Assembly (NCBI GenBank): GCA_022769545.1
Contig: JALEJS010000031.1
Span: 1 to 64,000, forward strand
Source: Blautia sp.
Lineage (GTDB): Bacteria > Bacillota > Clostridia > Lachnospirales > Lachnospiraceae
Reading direction: 5' to 3'
DNA length: 64,000 nt
A model generated the notes under the pieces. It made no database searches. It worked only from the letters and a program-made list of their open reading frames with translations, and was not told the DNA's origin. Below are positions 1 through 8,467 of the stretch, in pieces. The position numbers were made by a program, and so were the translations under genes. Within the stretch, counting starts at the first letter, position 1; every line of letters begins with the position of its first letter.

Positions 1-24
1 GGATGGAGAGACAGGAGAGTTTGA

Positions 25-1458
25 GTCACGTCCCGCAAGGGGCGTGTGAGTAGAAATTTAAGAGATTATCAACAGTAATTTCGTAAACTCGTCACGTCCC
101 GCAAGGGGCGTGTGAGTAGAAATCCTGGAGCCCCGCCCTTCTACAGCTTTCCATCCAGTCACGTCCCGCAAGGGGCGTGTGAGTAGAAATACATTTCTCT
201 GAACTATGCAACACGAAATGCAACGTCACGTCCCGCAAGGGGCGTGTGAGTAGAAATAATCAGGCGTGTACCGTACTTATCTGTTTTTATGTCACGTCCC
301 GCAAGGGGCGTGTGAGTAGAAATCCATTTTGAGGATGAAATACCGCATATCGAAATTGTCACGTCCCGCAAGGGGCGTGTGAGTAGAAATCAAAGGAAGC
401 TGCATTGGGTTTCCTTCGGCTTTGTCACGTCCCGCAAGGGGCGTGTGAGTAGAAATCATCCGGAACAACATTGTTCAAATCCAGTTCAATGTCACGTCCC
501 GCAAGGGGCGTGTGAGTAGAAATTGCAGGCTGAATACATTCCAACAGGGCAGAAAGTCACGTCCCGCAAGGGGCGTGTGAGTAGAAATCCAAGGATTGTG
601 AAGAAAAGATAAGAGAACTGGCAGTCACGTCCCGCAAGGGGCGTGTGAGTAGAAATCAATGTAATTCCAAGACGGTACGGTTTTTGTATCAGTCACGTCC
701 CGCAAGGGGCGTGTGAGTAGAAATCGGCTACGTTTATCTCTGTTTTTTTGGTTTCTCCGTCACGTCCCGCAAGGGGCGTGTGAGTAGAAATAGGCACAGG
801 AAAACGCGCAGCAGGCGTCCAAAGACGTCACGTCCCGCAAGGGGCGTGTGAGTAGAAATCTTCAATGGTAATTTCTTAATCCTGTTATACAGTTGTCACG
901 TCCCGCAAGGGGCGTGTGAGTAGAAATGGTTTTATTATACCACCGAATTGGTGGTATGTCGTCACGTCCCGCAAGGGGCGTGTGAGTAGAAATCGCGTAG
1001 ATTCCGTCGCCGCTGATCGTGGTGGACGTCACGTCCCGCAAGGGGCGTGTGAGTAGAAATCCATTGAGGAATCCATTAAGGGCAGCGTAGACAGTCACGT
1101 CCCGCAAGGGGCGTGTGAGTAGAAATCATTTGCTACGAATATAGGGGAAGGCCTTATTGGTCACGTCCCGCAAGGGGCGTGTGAGTAGAAATTGCAGCGT
1201 ATCAAGAATTCCATCAAGCTGTTTCTGTCACATCCCGCAAGGGGCGTGTGAGTAGAAATGTGCTGAAATCATCAAGGGTAAATTCCTTTTCCGTCACGTC
1301 CCGCAAGGGGCGTGTGAGTAGAAATTTGTTGGAGGTATTGCCGTTCCTATGAATACTGCGTCACGTCCCGCAAGGGGCGTGTGAGTAGAAATCATTATCA
1401 GCCAGCTGGGAACAGCGTATGCAGTGTCGCGTCCCGCAAGGGGCGTGTGAGTAGAAAT
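25..1458 (+). CRISPR. CRISPR array, 22 repeats, type I-C-like, trailer end
   Basis: Twenty-two copies of a 33-bp repeat (begins GTCACGTCCC, ends GTAGAAAT) recur every 65-68 bp with 21 complete spacers of 32-35 bp; bases 1-24 are part of another spacer, so the array continues off the left edge. The repeat holds a hairpin, CACGTCCC/GGGGCGTG around a GCAA tetraloop, followed by an 11-nt tail, the arrangement of type I-C repeats. Twenty repeats are identical. The one at 1227 has A for G at position 6, and the last one (1426) has G for A at position 4. Degenerate repeats cluster at the trailer, so the leader and cas genes should lie to the left. Repeat orientation agrees with this. The subtype is inferred from the repeat only, because no cas gene is in the window. 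Confidence 0.97.
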
Positions 1459-1484
1459 GCTGCTATTAAATTTATTTATTTTTG

Positions 1485-1536
1485 AACCAAATTGTCATAG
1501 GTAACGATTTGGTTTAAATCTTACAGAGATTTAACA
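1485..1536 (+). promoter_or_regulatory. Possible ppk promoter with inverted repeat
   Basis: Between the array and ppk there is an 8-bp perfect inverted repeat, AACCAAAT (1485-1492) and ATTTGGTT (1507-1514). A weak promoter, TTGTCA (1492-1497) and TTAAAT (1514-1519) with a 16-bp spacer, overlaps it. Just downstream CTTACA (1520) and TTAACA (1531) are spaced 11 bp apart, like the half-sites of Gram-positive PhoP boxes. The promoter and operator roles are inferred. Confidence 0.35.
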
Positions 1537-1647
1537 CAGTTATATTTCAGATTCAATATGAAAGCATTAAGATCATTCATAATTATGAGAGGACATGCCC
1601 CTCAGAGTGATGAGAATGAAAAGGCTTTTGAGAAAGGAAATATACAG

Positions 1648-3771
1648 ATGAAAAAATCGGAGAAGAAAGCAGCAGAGAAGAAGGCAGAGAAAGCAGAAAA
1701 GCTTCCCTGTATGATGAACCGGGAGTTGTCATGGCTGAAATTTAATGAGCGGGTGCTGAATGAAGCGGGAAATCCACGGGTGCCTCTGGCAGAACGTCTG
1801 ACATTTGCAGCGATATATCAGTCAAATCTGGATGAGTTTTACCGGGTAAGGGTCGGTACTCTTATGGACCAGATGGAATCCTCGGAAGTGGTACGTGAAA
1901 ATAAGACCAACATGACCAGTGAAGAGCAGGTGAAGGCAATCCTGAAAGCTACCGCAGAGCTGGATCAGAAAAAGGCTGTGATCTATGAGCAGCTGATGGG
2001 AGAACTGGAACCAAAGGGCGTACGGCTGATCAATTTTCATAAATTGTCTGCGGAAGAAGGAAAACTTCTGGAAGCTTATTTCGATCATGAGATTGCACCT
2101 TATCTGTCGGCGAATATTGTAAGCAAACAGCAGCCGTTTCCATTTTTAAAAAACAAGGACATTTATGCGGTGGCATTGCTGGAGACGAAAGGCGGAAAGA
2201 CAAGAACGGCCATTATTCCGTGCAGCAACAATGTATTCCGGCGGCTCATCGATATCCCAACCAGAAAAGGGACATTTATGTTATCGGAAGAACTGATTCT
2301 CCATTTTCTTCCCAAAATGTTTAAAAATTATGAGGTAAAAGAAAAATCCCTGCTTCGCATCACAAGAAATGCAGATATTGATACAGAGACAATTTATGAC
2401 GAAGACCTGGATTACCGGGAGACTATGGAAAATCTGATCCGGCAGAGAAAACGAATGAATCCGGTGAGAATGGAGCTTTCCCGAGAACTGGATAAAAAGC
2501 TGGTCAGCTCTTTATGTAAGGATATTCATGTAAAAAAAGAGCATGTATTTTTGTCCGGAGTTCCGCTGGATCTGTCCTTTGTGTCTGGAATCCAGAGCTA
2601 TCTGAAAGATACGGAGCAGGAGGAACTTTTCTATCAGCGGAGAACTCCGAGAATGACACCGGAACTGGATGACAGGAGGCATCTGATTCCGCAGATTTTG
2701 GAAAAAGATGTGTTATTGTCCTATCCATTTGAAAGCATCCGGCCATTTATCCGTCTGCTCTATGAGGCTGCAAAAGATGAAACGGTTGTTTCCATAAAGA
2801 TGACCCTGTATCGTCTTGCAAATAAAAGTCAGATAGTAGACGCGCTGGTTGAAGCGGCTGAAAACGGAAAAGAAGTGGTCGTTCTGGTGGAGCTTCGGGC
2901 AAGGTTTGATGAGGAAAGCAATATTGAATATTCCAGAAAGCTGGAAGAGGCGGGGTGCAGAGTGATTTATGGGCTAAACGGATATAAGGCGCATTCCAAG
3001 CTCTGCCTGATCTCCAGAAAAACCGAAGCCGGCGTCTCTTATATCACGCAGATAGGAACCGGAAATTATAATGAAAAAACCTCCGCCATGTATACGGATC
3101 TGTCATTGATTACAGCAAATCAGGAGATCGGAAAAGAAGCAGCGGAAGTATTTGCGGCACTTCTGCGGGGAGAAACGGTGGAAGAAAGCAGTCTTCTTCT
3201 GGTGGCACCTAAATGTCTGCAGAATAAGGTGCTGGATATGATAGAAGAAGAGATGGTTCATGTAAAGAACGGTGAGGAAGGGTATATCGGCATAAAAATC
3301 AATTCTCTGACAGATAAAGTGATTATCAATAAGCTCATAGAAGCCTCCCAGGCGGGAGTAAAAATAGAAATGATTGTCAGAGGAATCTGCTGTCTGATTC
3401 CGGAAGTAAAAGGCTATACAGAGAATATAAAAGTGATAAGCATTGTGGGACGCTTTCTGGAGCATTCCAGAATTTACCGGTTCGGGACAAAGGAACGGGA
3501 GAAAGTTTATATTGCATCTGCCGATTTCATGACACGAAATACGGTCCGGCGGGTGGAGGTGGCTGCACCGGTTCTTGACGAAAAGCTGAAGGAACGCCTG
3601 GACTGGATGTTTGAAACGATGATGAACGATGACGAAAAAGGAAAAAGACTGACGGCAGAAGGTGATTATGCGGATCGAAGTCTGAGTGACAGGAAAATGA
3701 ATTCTCAGGAATTGCTTTATGAGGTGGCTTACCGCAATGCGGAAAAAGCAGAAAGAAAACCGGAAGAATGA
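1648..3771 (+). CDS. ppk: Polyphosphate kinase 1
   Basis: Reversibly polymerises the gamma-phosphate of ATP into polyphosphate. The family signature MNRELSWLKFNERVL lies near the N-terminus, followed by the head domain and two PLD-like catalytic domains. The likely phosphohistidine is His449 in AHSKLCL, and the second conserved histidine is His606 in LEHSRIY. I chose ATG 1648 because AGAAAGGAAA lies about 10 bases upstream; an in-frame ATG at 1558 has no ribosome site and would add 30 unconserved residues. The 707-residue product has a Lys/Ala/Glu-rich N-terminal stretch and the normal family length. The stop overlaps the next gene by 4 bases (ATGA), so the two are translationally coupled. 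No exopolyphosphatase is adjacent. Confidence 0.95.
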   Translation: MKKSEKKAAEKKAEKAEKLPCMMNRELSWLKFNERVLNEAGNPRVPLAERLTFAAIYQSNLDEFYRVRVGTLMDQMESSEVVRENKTNMTSEEQVKAILKATAELDQKKAVIYEQLMGELEPKGVRLINFHKLSAEEGKLLEAYFDHEIAPYLSANIVSKQQPFPFLKNKDIYAVALLETKGGKTRTAIIPCSNNVFRRLIDIPTRKGTFMLSEELILHFLPKMFKNYEVKEKSLLRITRNADIDTETIYDEDLDYRETMENLIRQRKRMNPVRMELSRELDKKLVSSLCKDIHVKKEHVFLSGVPLDLSFVSGIQSYLKDTEQEELFYQRRTPRMTPELDDRRHLIPQILEKDVLLSYPFESIRPFIRLLYEAAKDETVVSIKMTLYRLANKSQIVDALVEAAENGKEVVVLVELRARFDEESNIEYSRKLEEAGCRVIYGLNGYKAHSKLCLISRKTEAGVSYITQIGTGNYNEKTSAMYTDLSLITANQEIGKEAAEVFAALLRGETVEESSLLLVAPKCLQNKVLDMIEEEMVHVKNGEEGYIGIKINSLTDKVIINKLIEASQAGVKIEMIVRGICCLIPEVKGYTENIKVISIVGRFLEHSRIYRFGTKEREKVYIASADFMTRNTVRRVEVAAPVLDEKLKERLDWMFETMMNDDEKGKRLTAEGDYADRSLSDRKMNSQELLYEVAYRNAEKAERKPEE

Positions 3772-4445
3772 TCAAAAGGCAGGCAGAATTGGAATATAAA
3801 GAGATATTGAAAAATGAAGAAGTAAGGGAATTTCTGAGGAAGGGAAATGAAAATCTCGGAGTACTGGGGTATACGGATCATTCAGAAAAACACTGTGCAA
3901 TTGTTTCAAAGCGGGCAGGACTGATTTTGTCAAAGCTTGGGTATTCCGAACATGAGATCAAACTCGCGCAGATAGCCGGAGCGATCCACGATATTGGAAA
4001 TGCAGTCAATCGAAAAAACCACGGGGAATACGGGGCTGTTCTGGCATACTCGATTCTGGAAAAACTGGGCATGCCGCTGCAGGACAGAGTGATTGTTGCT
4101 TCTGCGATTGGAAATCATGATGAATCCACAGGAGGGGCGGTCAACGCTGTATCAGCCGCACTTATTCTGGCAGATAAAACAGACGTCCGGAGGAATCGGG
4201 TGAGGAACAAGGACAAGGCAAGCTTTGACAAGCACGACCGTGTGAATTATGCCGTTACAAATGCGGCAGTAAAAGTAAACGCACAAAAACATCTGATTAC
4301 ATTAAATCTGCAGATCGATGAGGAAATCTGCACAATGTATGGGTATTTTGAAATATTATTAGGGAGAATGATGATGTGCAGGAAGGCAGCAGAGCTGCTG
4401 GGAACGAGATTTAAGCTCACGGCAAATGGAAGCAAGGTGTTATAA
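3768..4445 (+). CDS. HD-domain phosphohydrolase
   Basis: A 225-residue soluble protein with a complete HD-type metal site: His38/His42 (HSEKH), the His74-Asp75 doublet in AIHDIGN, His117 in NHDE and Asp136 in LADKTD. HD proteins of this kind hydrolyse phosphoesters, often of nucleotides. The substrate cannot be read from the sequence. Its ATG overlaps the ppk stop, and a strong terminator follows, so ppk and this gene form a closed two-gene operon. A role in nucleotide or polyphosphate turnover is plausible but is inference from position only. Confidence 0.8.
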   Translation: MIKRQAELEYKEILKNEEVREFLRKGNENLGVLGYTDHSEKHCAIVSKRAGLILSKLGYSEHEIKLAQIAGAIHDIGNAVNRKNHGEYGAVLAYSILEKLGMPLQDRVIVASAIGNHDESTGGAVNAVSAALILADKTDVRRNRVRNKDKASFDKHDRVNYAVTNAAVKVNAQKHLITLNLQIDEEICTMYGYFEILLGRMMMCRKAAELLGTRFKLTANGSKVL

Positions 4446-4450
4446 AGGAA

Positions 4451-4500
4451 AACATGCGGATTCAGGTCATTTTTAATGACAGGAAACCGCATGTTTTTTT
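4451..4500 (+). terminator. Rho-independent terminator after ppk operon
   Basis: AACATGCGG (4451-4459) pairs with CCGCATGTT (4487-4495), with an inner GTCAT/ATGAC stem, and is followed by a run of seven T. Confidence 0.9.
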
Positions 4501-4535
4501 GCACATTATGCATATTTTTCTGCAAAAAAATGTGT

Positions 4536-4565
4536 TTGCACTGGATAATATAGCTAATCTATGAT
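4536..4565 (+). promoter_or_regulatory. Promoter of the MTHFR operon
   Basis: TTGCAC (4536-4541) and TATGAT (4560-4565) are 18 bp apart, placing transcription start about 70 bases before the leader ORF. A small hairpin follows at 4587-4605 (GCAGA/TCTGC with inner AC/GT pairs), then a T-rich stretch ending in six T at 4615-4620, which could act as a weak attenuator. Confidence 0.55.
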
Positions 4566-4642
4566 ATACTTGTCTGTGTATTAAGTGCAGAACTAAGTTA
4601 TCTGCTTATCATTATTTTTTCCAGAGGTGCAGAGGTGGGAAA

Positions 4643-4687
4643 ATGACAGAAGCAGGTAATCATGAAGTTCGCAGATCAATTCTATAA
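4643..4687 (+). CDS. Possible 14-residue leader peptide
   Basis: A short frame, MTEAGNHEVRRSIL, starts at ATG 4643 behind a good ribosome site (GAGGTGGGA) and ends at TAA 4687, inside the AAGGAAGG ribosome site of the following TTG-initiated gene. This layout suggests translational coupling. There is no run of one amino acid, so classical amino-acid attenuation is not indicated. The peptide itself may have no function. Confidence 0.35.
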   Translation: MTEAGNHEVRRSIL

Positions 4688-4700
4688 GGAAGGTGATCAA

Positions 4701-6662
4701 TTGGAAAATTATACAAAGTATAAGCTGAAAGGGAACGATGAGCTGGTATCCTTATTAGCCGGTAAGGATAACCTGTTCGTCGTTGCCTGTAACAAATGCT
4801 TCAAGGAATTTGAAACTGTTGATGAACCGGATTGCGGTGAATTTGAAAAAATTGCCGTAGAACAGGGAAAGACGATTACAGGCAGCATAAAGGTTGACTT
4901 TTTGTGCAATAAAATCCAGACCGAGAAGAAATTACAGGACATCATTCCGGAAGGAACGGAAAATGTGTTTGTGATCTCCTGCGGACTGGGAATTCAGACC
5001 GTTGCGGATCTGGCAGGAAAACCTGTATTTGCGGCCAGCAATTCTCTGAATTACAGAGGTCATCACGGCATGGCTCTGACGAAGAAGAGCTGTGATGCAT
5101 GTGCACAGTGCTATCTGAATATTACCGGAGGAATCTGCCCGATCGTGGACTGTTCCAAAAGCCTTGTCAACGGACAATGCGGCGGCGCGAAGAACGGTAA
5201 ATGTGAGGTGGACGGAAACAAGGACTGTGCGTGGGAGAAGATTTACAGGAGACTGGAAAAGCAGGGACGTCTTGAGGAATTTTTAAAACAGCCGGTTCAG
5301 GTGCGTGATTACTCAAAAGTTAATTTCAAGGTTGTAAATGACTATGTAAAATCGATCCGTGAAAACAGACTGGAAGGATATTACGGAGGAATCCATCCTT
5401 CAGAGCGTAAGGAATTCACGGAGCATCTTGCACTGGAGAGATTCCCGGATCCACAGACCGTTGTGATTCCGCTGTCCATGCATGCAGGTGCACCGGCAAA
5501 TCCTGTTGTACAGGTGGGTGATACGGTAAAAGTCGGCCAGAAGATCGGCGAATCGGCCGGGTTTATCAGCAGCCCGATCCATTCCAGTGTGAGCGGAACG
5601 GTAACAGCCATCGAGACGCATAAACATGCGACGCGAGGCGAATGTCTGTCCGTAGTGATTCAGTCGGATGGAAAAAATACTCTGCACGAATCTGTAAAAC
5701 CGAATAAAGATCTTGACAGCCTGACACCGGATGAGATCGTTGAGATCGTCCGTGAGGCAGGAATTGTAGGTATGGGCGGTGCCGGATTCCCGACATCCGT
5801 GAAGCTGAAACCTCCGAAACCGGTGGATACGATCTTGCTGAACGGATGCGAATGTGAACCACTTCTGACTGCAGACCACAGAGTGCTTCTTGAGTTTGCA
5901 GATGATGTCCTTTACGGACTGAAGGCGATCATTAAGACCGTGGGCGCGCAGAAGGGTATCATCGTGATCGAAGATAATAAGCCGGATGCCATTGAATTGA
6001 TGCAGTCCAAGGTTGCCGACTGTGAGAACATTGAGGTTGTGGTAGCGAAGACAAAATATCCGCAGGGCGCAGAGAAGATGCTGATCAAACGTGTTATGGG
6101 AAGACAGGTTCCGCGCGGCGGACTGCCTGCAGATGTTGGCTGCGTAGTCAGCAACATCAGTACCACAAAGGCAATCGCGGATGCAATTCAGAAGGGAATG
6201 CCTCTGGTAGAACGTGTTGTGACAGTGACTGGTGAGAAACTGAAGAAGCCGGGCAATTACATTGTGAAGATTGGTACGAACACAAAAGAGCTGATCGATT
6301 ACTGCGGCGGTGTGACCGACGAAGACGTAATGTTCAAGGCCGGCGGTCCGATGATGGGATTTGTCCTCTCCGATGTGAATGTACCGATTATGAAAGGCTC
6401 CAATGGAATCATCGCCATTGATACCGATCAGACGCAGGAAATGCCCTGTATTAAATGCGGACGCTGTATGGATGTCTGTCCGATGGAACTTTCTCCGCTG
6501 TATTACGCAAAATATGCGGATGAGGAAAACTGGCAGGGTATGAAAGACAAAAATGTTATGGACTGTCTTGAGTGCAGATGCTGTGAATATATCTGTTCCT
6601 CCAAGATTCCGTTAGTCACCAAGATCAAAGCCGGAAAAAATGCAGTAAGGGGGATGAAGTGA
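4701..6662 (+). CDS. MetV-RnfC fusion, MTHFR electron-transfer subunit
   Basis: A two-part protein of 653 residues. The N-terminal 200 residues form a cysteine-rich MetV-type domain (CNKC, then a cysteine cluster around GGICPI and SLVNGQCGG). From about residue 225 it is RnfC-like, with GGIHPSERKE, a biotinyl-lipoyl-like fold, the NADH/FMN loop GIVGMGGAGFP, and two ferredoxin-type cysteine clusters (CIKCGRCMDVCP and CLECRCCEYIC). RnfC-like subunits feed electrons from NADH or ferredoxin into the acetogen MTHFR complex. I prefer TTG 4701, because AAGGAAGG lies 7 bases upstream and the length then matches the sister MetV. ATG 4662 has no convincing ribosome site. It is first in an operon with metV and metF. 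Confidence 0.88.
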   Translation: MENYTKYKLKGNDELVSLLAGKDNLFVVACNKCFKEFETVDEPDCGEFEKIAVEQGKTITGSIKVDFLCNKIQTEKKLQDIIPEGTENVFVISCGLGIQTVADLAGKPVFAASNSLNYRGHHGMALTKKSCDACAQCYLNITGGICPIVDCSKSLVNGQCGGAKNGKCEVDGNKDCAWEKIYRRLEKQGRLEEFLKQPVQVRDYSKVNFKVVNDYVKSIRENRLEGYYGGIHPSERKEFTEHLALERFPDPQTVVIPLSMHAGAPANPVVQVGDTVKVGQKIGESAGFISSPIHSSVSGTVTAIETHKHATRGECLSVVIQSDGKNTLHESVKPNKDLDSLTPDEIVEIVREAGIVGMGGAGFPTSVKLKPPKPVDTILLNGCECEPLLTADHRVLLEFADDVLYGLKAIIKTVGAQKGIIVIEDNKPDAIELMQSKVADCENIEVVVAKTKYPQGAEKMLIKRVMGRQVPRGGLPADVGCVVSNISTTKAIADAIQKGMPLVERVVTVTGEKLKKPGNYIVKIGTNTKELIDYCGGVTDEDVMFKAGGPMMGFVLSDVNVPIMKGSNGIIAIDTDQTQEMPCIKCGRCMDVCPMELSPLYYAKYADEENWQGMKDKNVMDCLECRCCEYICSSKIPLVTKIKAGKNAVRGMK

Positions 6663-6663
6663 T

Positions 6664-7287
6664 ATGTTAATTACCCAATTAAAAGCACAGGAAACGCTTG
6701 CATCACTGGTGGACGGAAAGAAAGTTTTTGTGATTAACTGCCACGGATGTAAAGAAGTCTCTTTTCCGGAAAAAGAAGCTGCAGAACTGCAGAAGGAATG
6801 GGCTGCTGCCGGAAAGGTGACAGGAGTGATTACGACTGACTACATATGTAATCCGGATAACATGAAGCTGCGTCTCGAGAAGCATATGAGTGAGATTGAA
6901 GCTGCAGATATGGTACTTGTATTCTCCTGCGGCGTGGGAGTGCAGACAGTTGCCGAGTATCTGGAGGATAAGATGGTGTGTGCAGGCTGCGACACCTATC
7001 CGCTGCCGGGATATCAGGGAGTGACACCGCTGGAATATGACTGTGATCAGTGCGGAGAATGTTACCTGAACCTGACGGGGGGAATCTGCCCGATTACTGC
7101 TTGCTCCAAGAGCCTTGTCAACGGACAGTGCGGCGGCTCTAAAAACGGCAGATGCGAAGTGGACAGTGATATGGAATGTGGCTGGGAGCGCATCTACAGA
7201 CGGCTTGCACAGCTTGGACGTCTGGATGCATTAAAATGCCCGACACAGGTGCGTAATTTCGCAACAGATGATGAAGTGTCGAAATAG
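6664..7287 (+). CDS. metV: MetV, methylenetetrahydrofolate reductase small subunit
   Basis: A 207-residue cysteine-rich protein of the MTHFR C-terminal (MetV) family, the partner of MetF in acetogens. Cysteine motifs include CHGC near residue 20 and a C-terminal cluster with CDQCGEC, GGICPI and SLVNGQCGG, which would bind metal or an iron-sulphur cluster. It is a clear paralogue of the N-terminal half of the preceding fusion, so the operon carries two MetV modules. The start codon lies 1 base after the preceding stop, so translation is coupled. Confidence 0.9.
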   Translation: MLITQLKAQETLASLVDGKKVFVINCHGCKEVSFPEKEAAELQKEWAAAGKVTGVITTDYICNPDNMKLRLEKHMSEIEAADMVLVFSCGVGVQTVAEYLEDKMVCAGCDTYPLPGYQGVTPLEYDCDQCGECYLNLTGGICPITACSKSLVNGQCGGSKNGRCEVDSDMECGWERIYRRLAQLGRLDALKCPTQVRNFATDDEVSK

Positions 7288-7327
7288 GAAAACTGTTAAA
7301 ATATATAATGATTAGGAGCAATGTATT

Positions 7328-8206
7328 ATGAGAATTACAGAAGCATTTGAACGTGGGGAATTTGTAGTTACTGCGGAAGTAGGACCGCCAAAAGGATTTC
7401 ATATTGATCATATGCTGGAAGAAGCGAAGACTTATCTGAGTGATATAACGGCAGTTAACGTGACAGACAATCAGTCTTCGGTTATGCGTCTTGGTTCTCT
7501 GGCAACCTGTAAGGCTCTGAAGGATGAAGGGCTGACCCCGATCTACCAGCTGACCTGCCGCGACAGAAACCGTATCGCGCTGCAGTCGGATCTTTTAAGT
7601 GCGGCAATGTTCGGAATTGAGAACCTGCTGCTGTTAACGGGCGACCATACCAAACTGGGCGATCATCCGCAGGCAAAACCGGTCTTTGACCTGGATTCCG
7701 TTTCTCTGATCCATACCGTGAAGAGACTGGAAGAAGGCTTTGACCTTGGCGGAAATGAGCTGGTTGGCGAACCGCCGAAATTTGCGAAAGGTGCAGTGGT
7801 ATCACCCTGCAGCGATTCCATTGATGCACAGCTTGCGAAGATGGAAAGAAAAGTTGCGGCAGGCTGCGACTATTTCCAGACACAGGCAGTATATGAGCCG
7901 GAGAAATTCATCCAGTTTATGGAGAAAGCAAAACAGTTCGGCAAACCGGTTCAGCTGGGAATCGTTATTCCGAAATCTGTCGGAATGTGCAGATACATGA
8001 ATGCAAATGTTGCCGGTATCCATATTCCGGAGGAAATGATCGACGAACTGAAAGCAGATAAAGAGAAGACAAAAGCAGGAATTACCGGCGTGGAGATTGC
8101 TGCGCGTATTATCAAAGAATGTAAGCCGTATTGCCAGGGCGTACATATTATGGCATTGGGCTGGGAGTCCAAGGTGCCGGCTCTTCTGAAAGAGGCAGGA
8201 CTTTGA
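7328..8206 (+). CDS. metF: Methylenetetrahydrofolate reductase, MetF
   Basis: Flavin-dependent reduction of 5,10-methylene-THF to 5-methyl-THF, a step of the Wood-Ljungdahl methyl branch and of methionine synthesis. The 292 residues match the MetF TIM barrel: EVGPPKG at the first strand, NVTDNQSS, YQLTCRDRNR, LLLLTGDH and the QTQAVYEP motif. It ends the MetV-RnfC/metV/metF operon and is followed by a strong terminator. No methionine synthase gene is near, so the context favours the acetogenic, RnfC-linked version of the enzyme. Confidence 0.93.
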   Translation: MRITEAFERGEFVVTAEVGPPKGFHIDHMLEEAKTYLSDITAVNVTDNQSSVMRLGSLATCKALKDEGLTPIYQLTCRDRNRIALQSDLLSAAMFGIENLLLLTGDHTKLGDHPQAKPVFDLDSVSLIHTVKRLEEGFDLGGNELVGEPPKFAKGAVVSPCSDSIDAQLAKMERKVAAGCDYFQTQAVYEPEKFIQFMEKAKQFGKPVQLGIVIPKSVGMCRYMNANVAGIHIPEEMIDELKADKEKTKAGITGVEIAARIIKECKPYCQGVHIMALGWESKVPALLKEAGL

Positions 8207-8248
8207 TTCCGGGCTGCGAAATGCAGCCGAGATGTGATCTGAATGAGA

Positions 8249-8287
8249 AAGACCGAAAGCTGTGAGACGGCTTTCGGTCTTCTTTTC
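8249..8287 (+). terminator. Rho-independent terminator after metF
   Basis: AAGACCGAAAGC (8249-8260) pairs with GCTTTCGGTCTT (8270-8282 region) around a short loop and is followed by CTTTT. Confidence 0.9.
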
Positions 8288-8403
8288 GTCAGAGAGGAAA
8301 AAACAGAAGAAATAACGTAATTCTTGATGACAAAATTGAAAATGCAGTTGAATAAGTGGGGAAAAATATGGTACATTTATATTGAATATAGAGGACGGAC
8401 TGG

Positions 8404-8467
8404 AAGCCATTTTAGCTGACGAAACAGGCAGAAAACTTTGCTTTTGCACGGAGGGCTAAAATGGCTT
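8404..8467 (+). promoter_or_regulatory. 13-bp stem enclosing the start codon of the EAL-kinase gene
   Basis: AAGCCATTTTAGC (8404-8416) is perfectly complementary to GCTAAAATGGCTT (8455-8467). The 3' arm contains the ATG at 8461 and the end of its GGAGGG ribosome site. The loop is 38 nt (8417-8454). If the stem forms in the mRNA it would block initiation, so ligand-, protein- or temperature-dependent translational control is possible. No known riboswitch class was recognised. Confidence 0.6.

Noticed and set aside
862-1107. Minus-strand ORF of 81 residues inside the CRISPR array
   Set aside because: It is made of translated repeats and spacers, and so repeats the same peptide.
1558-1648. Upstream start for polyphosphate kinase at ATG 1558
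   Set aside because: No ribosome site, and the extra residues are outside the conserved protein.
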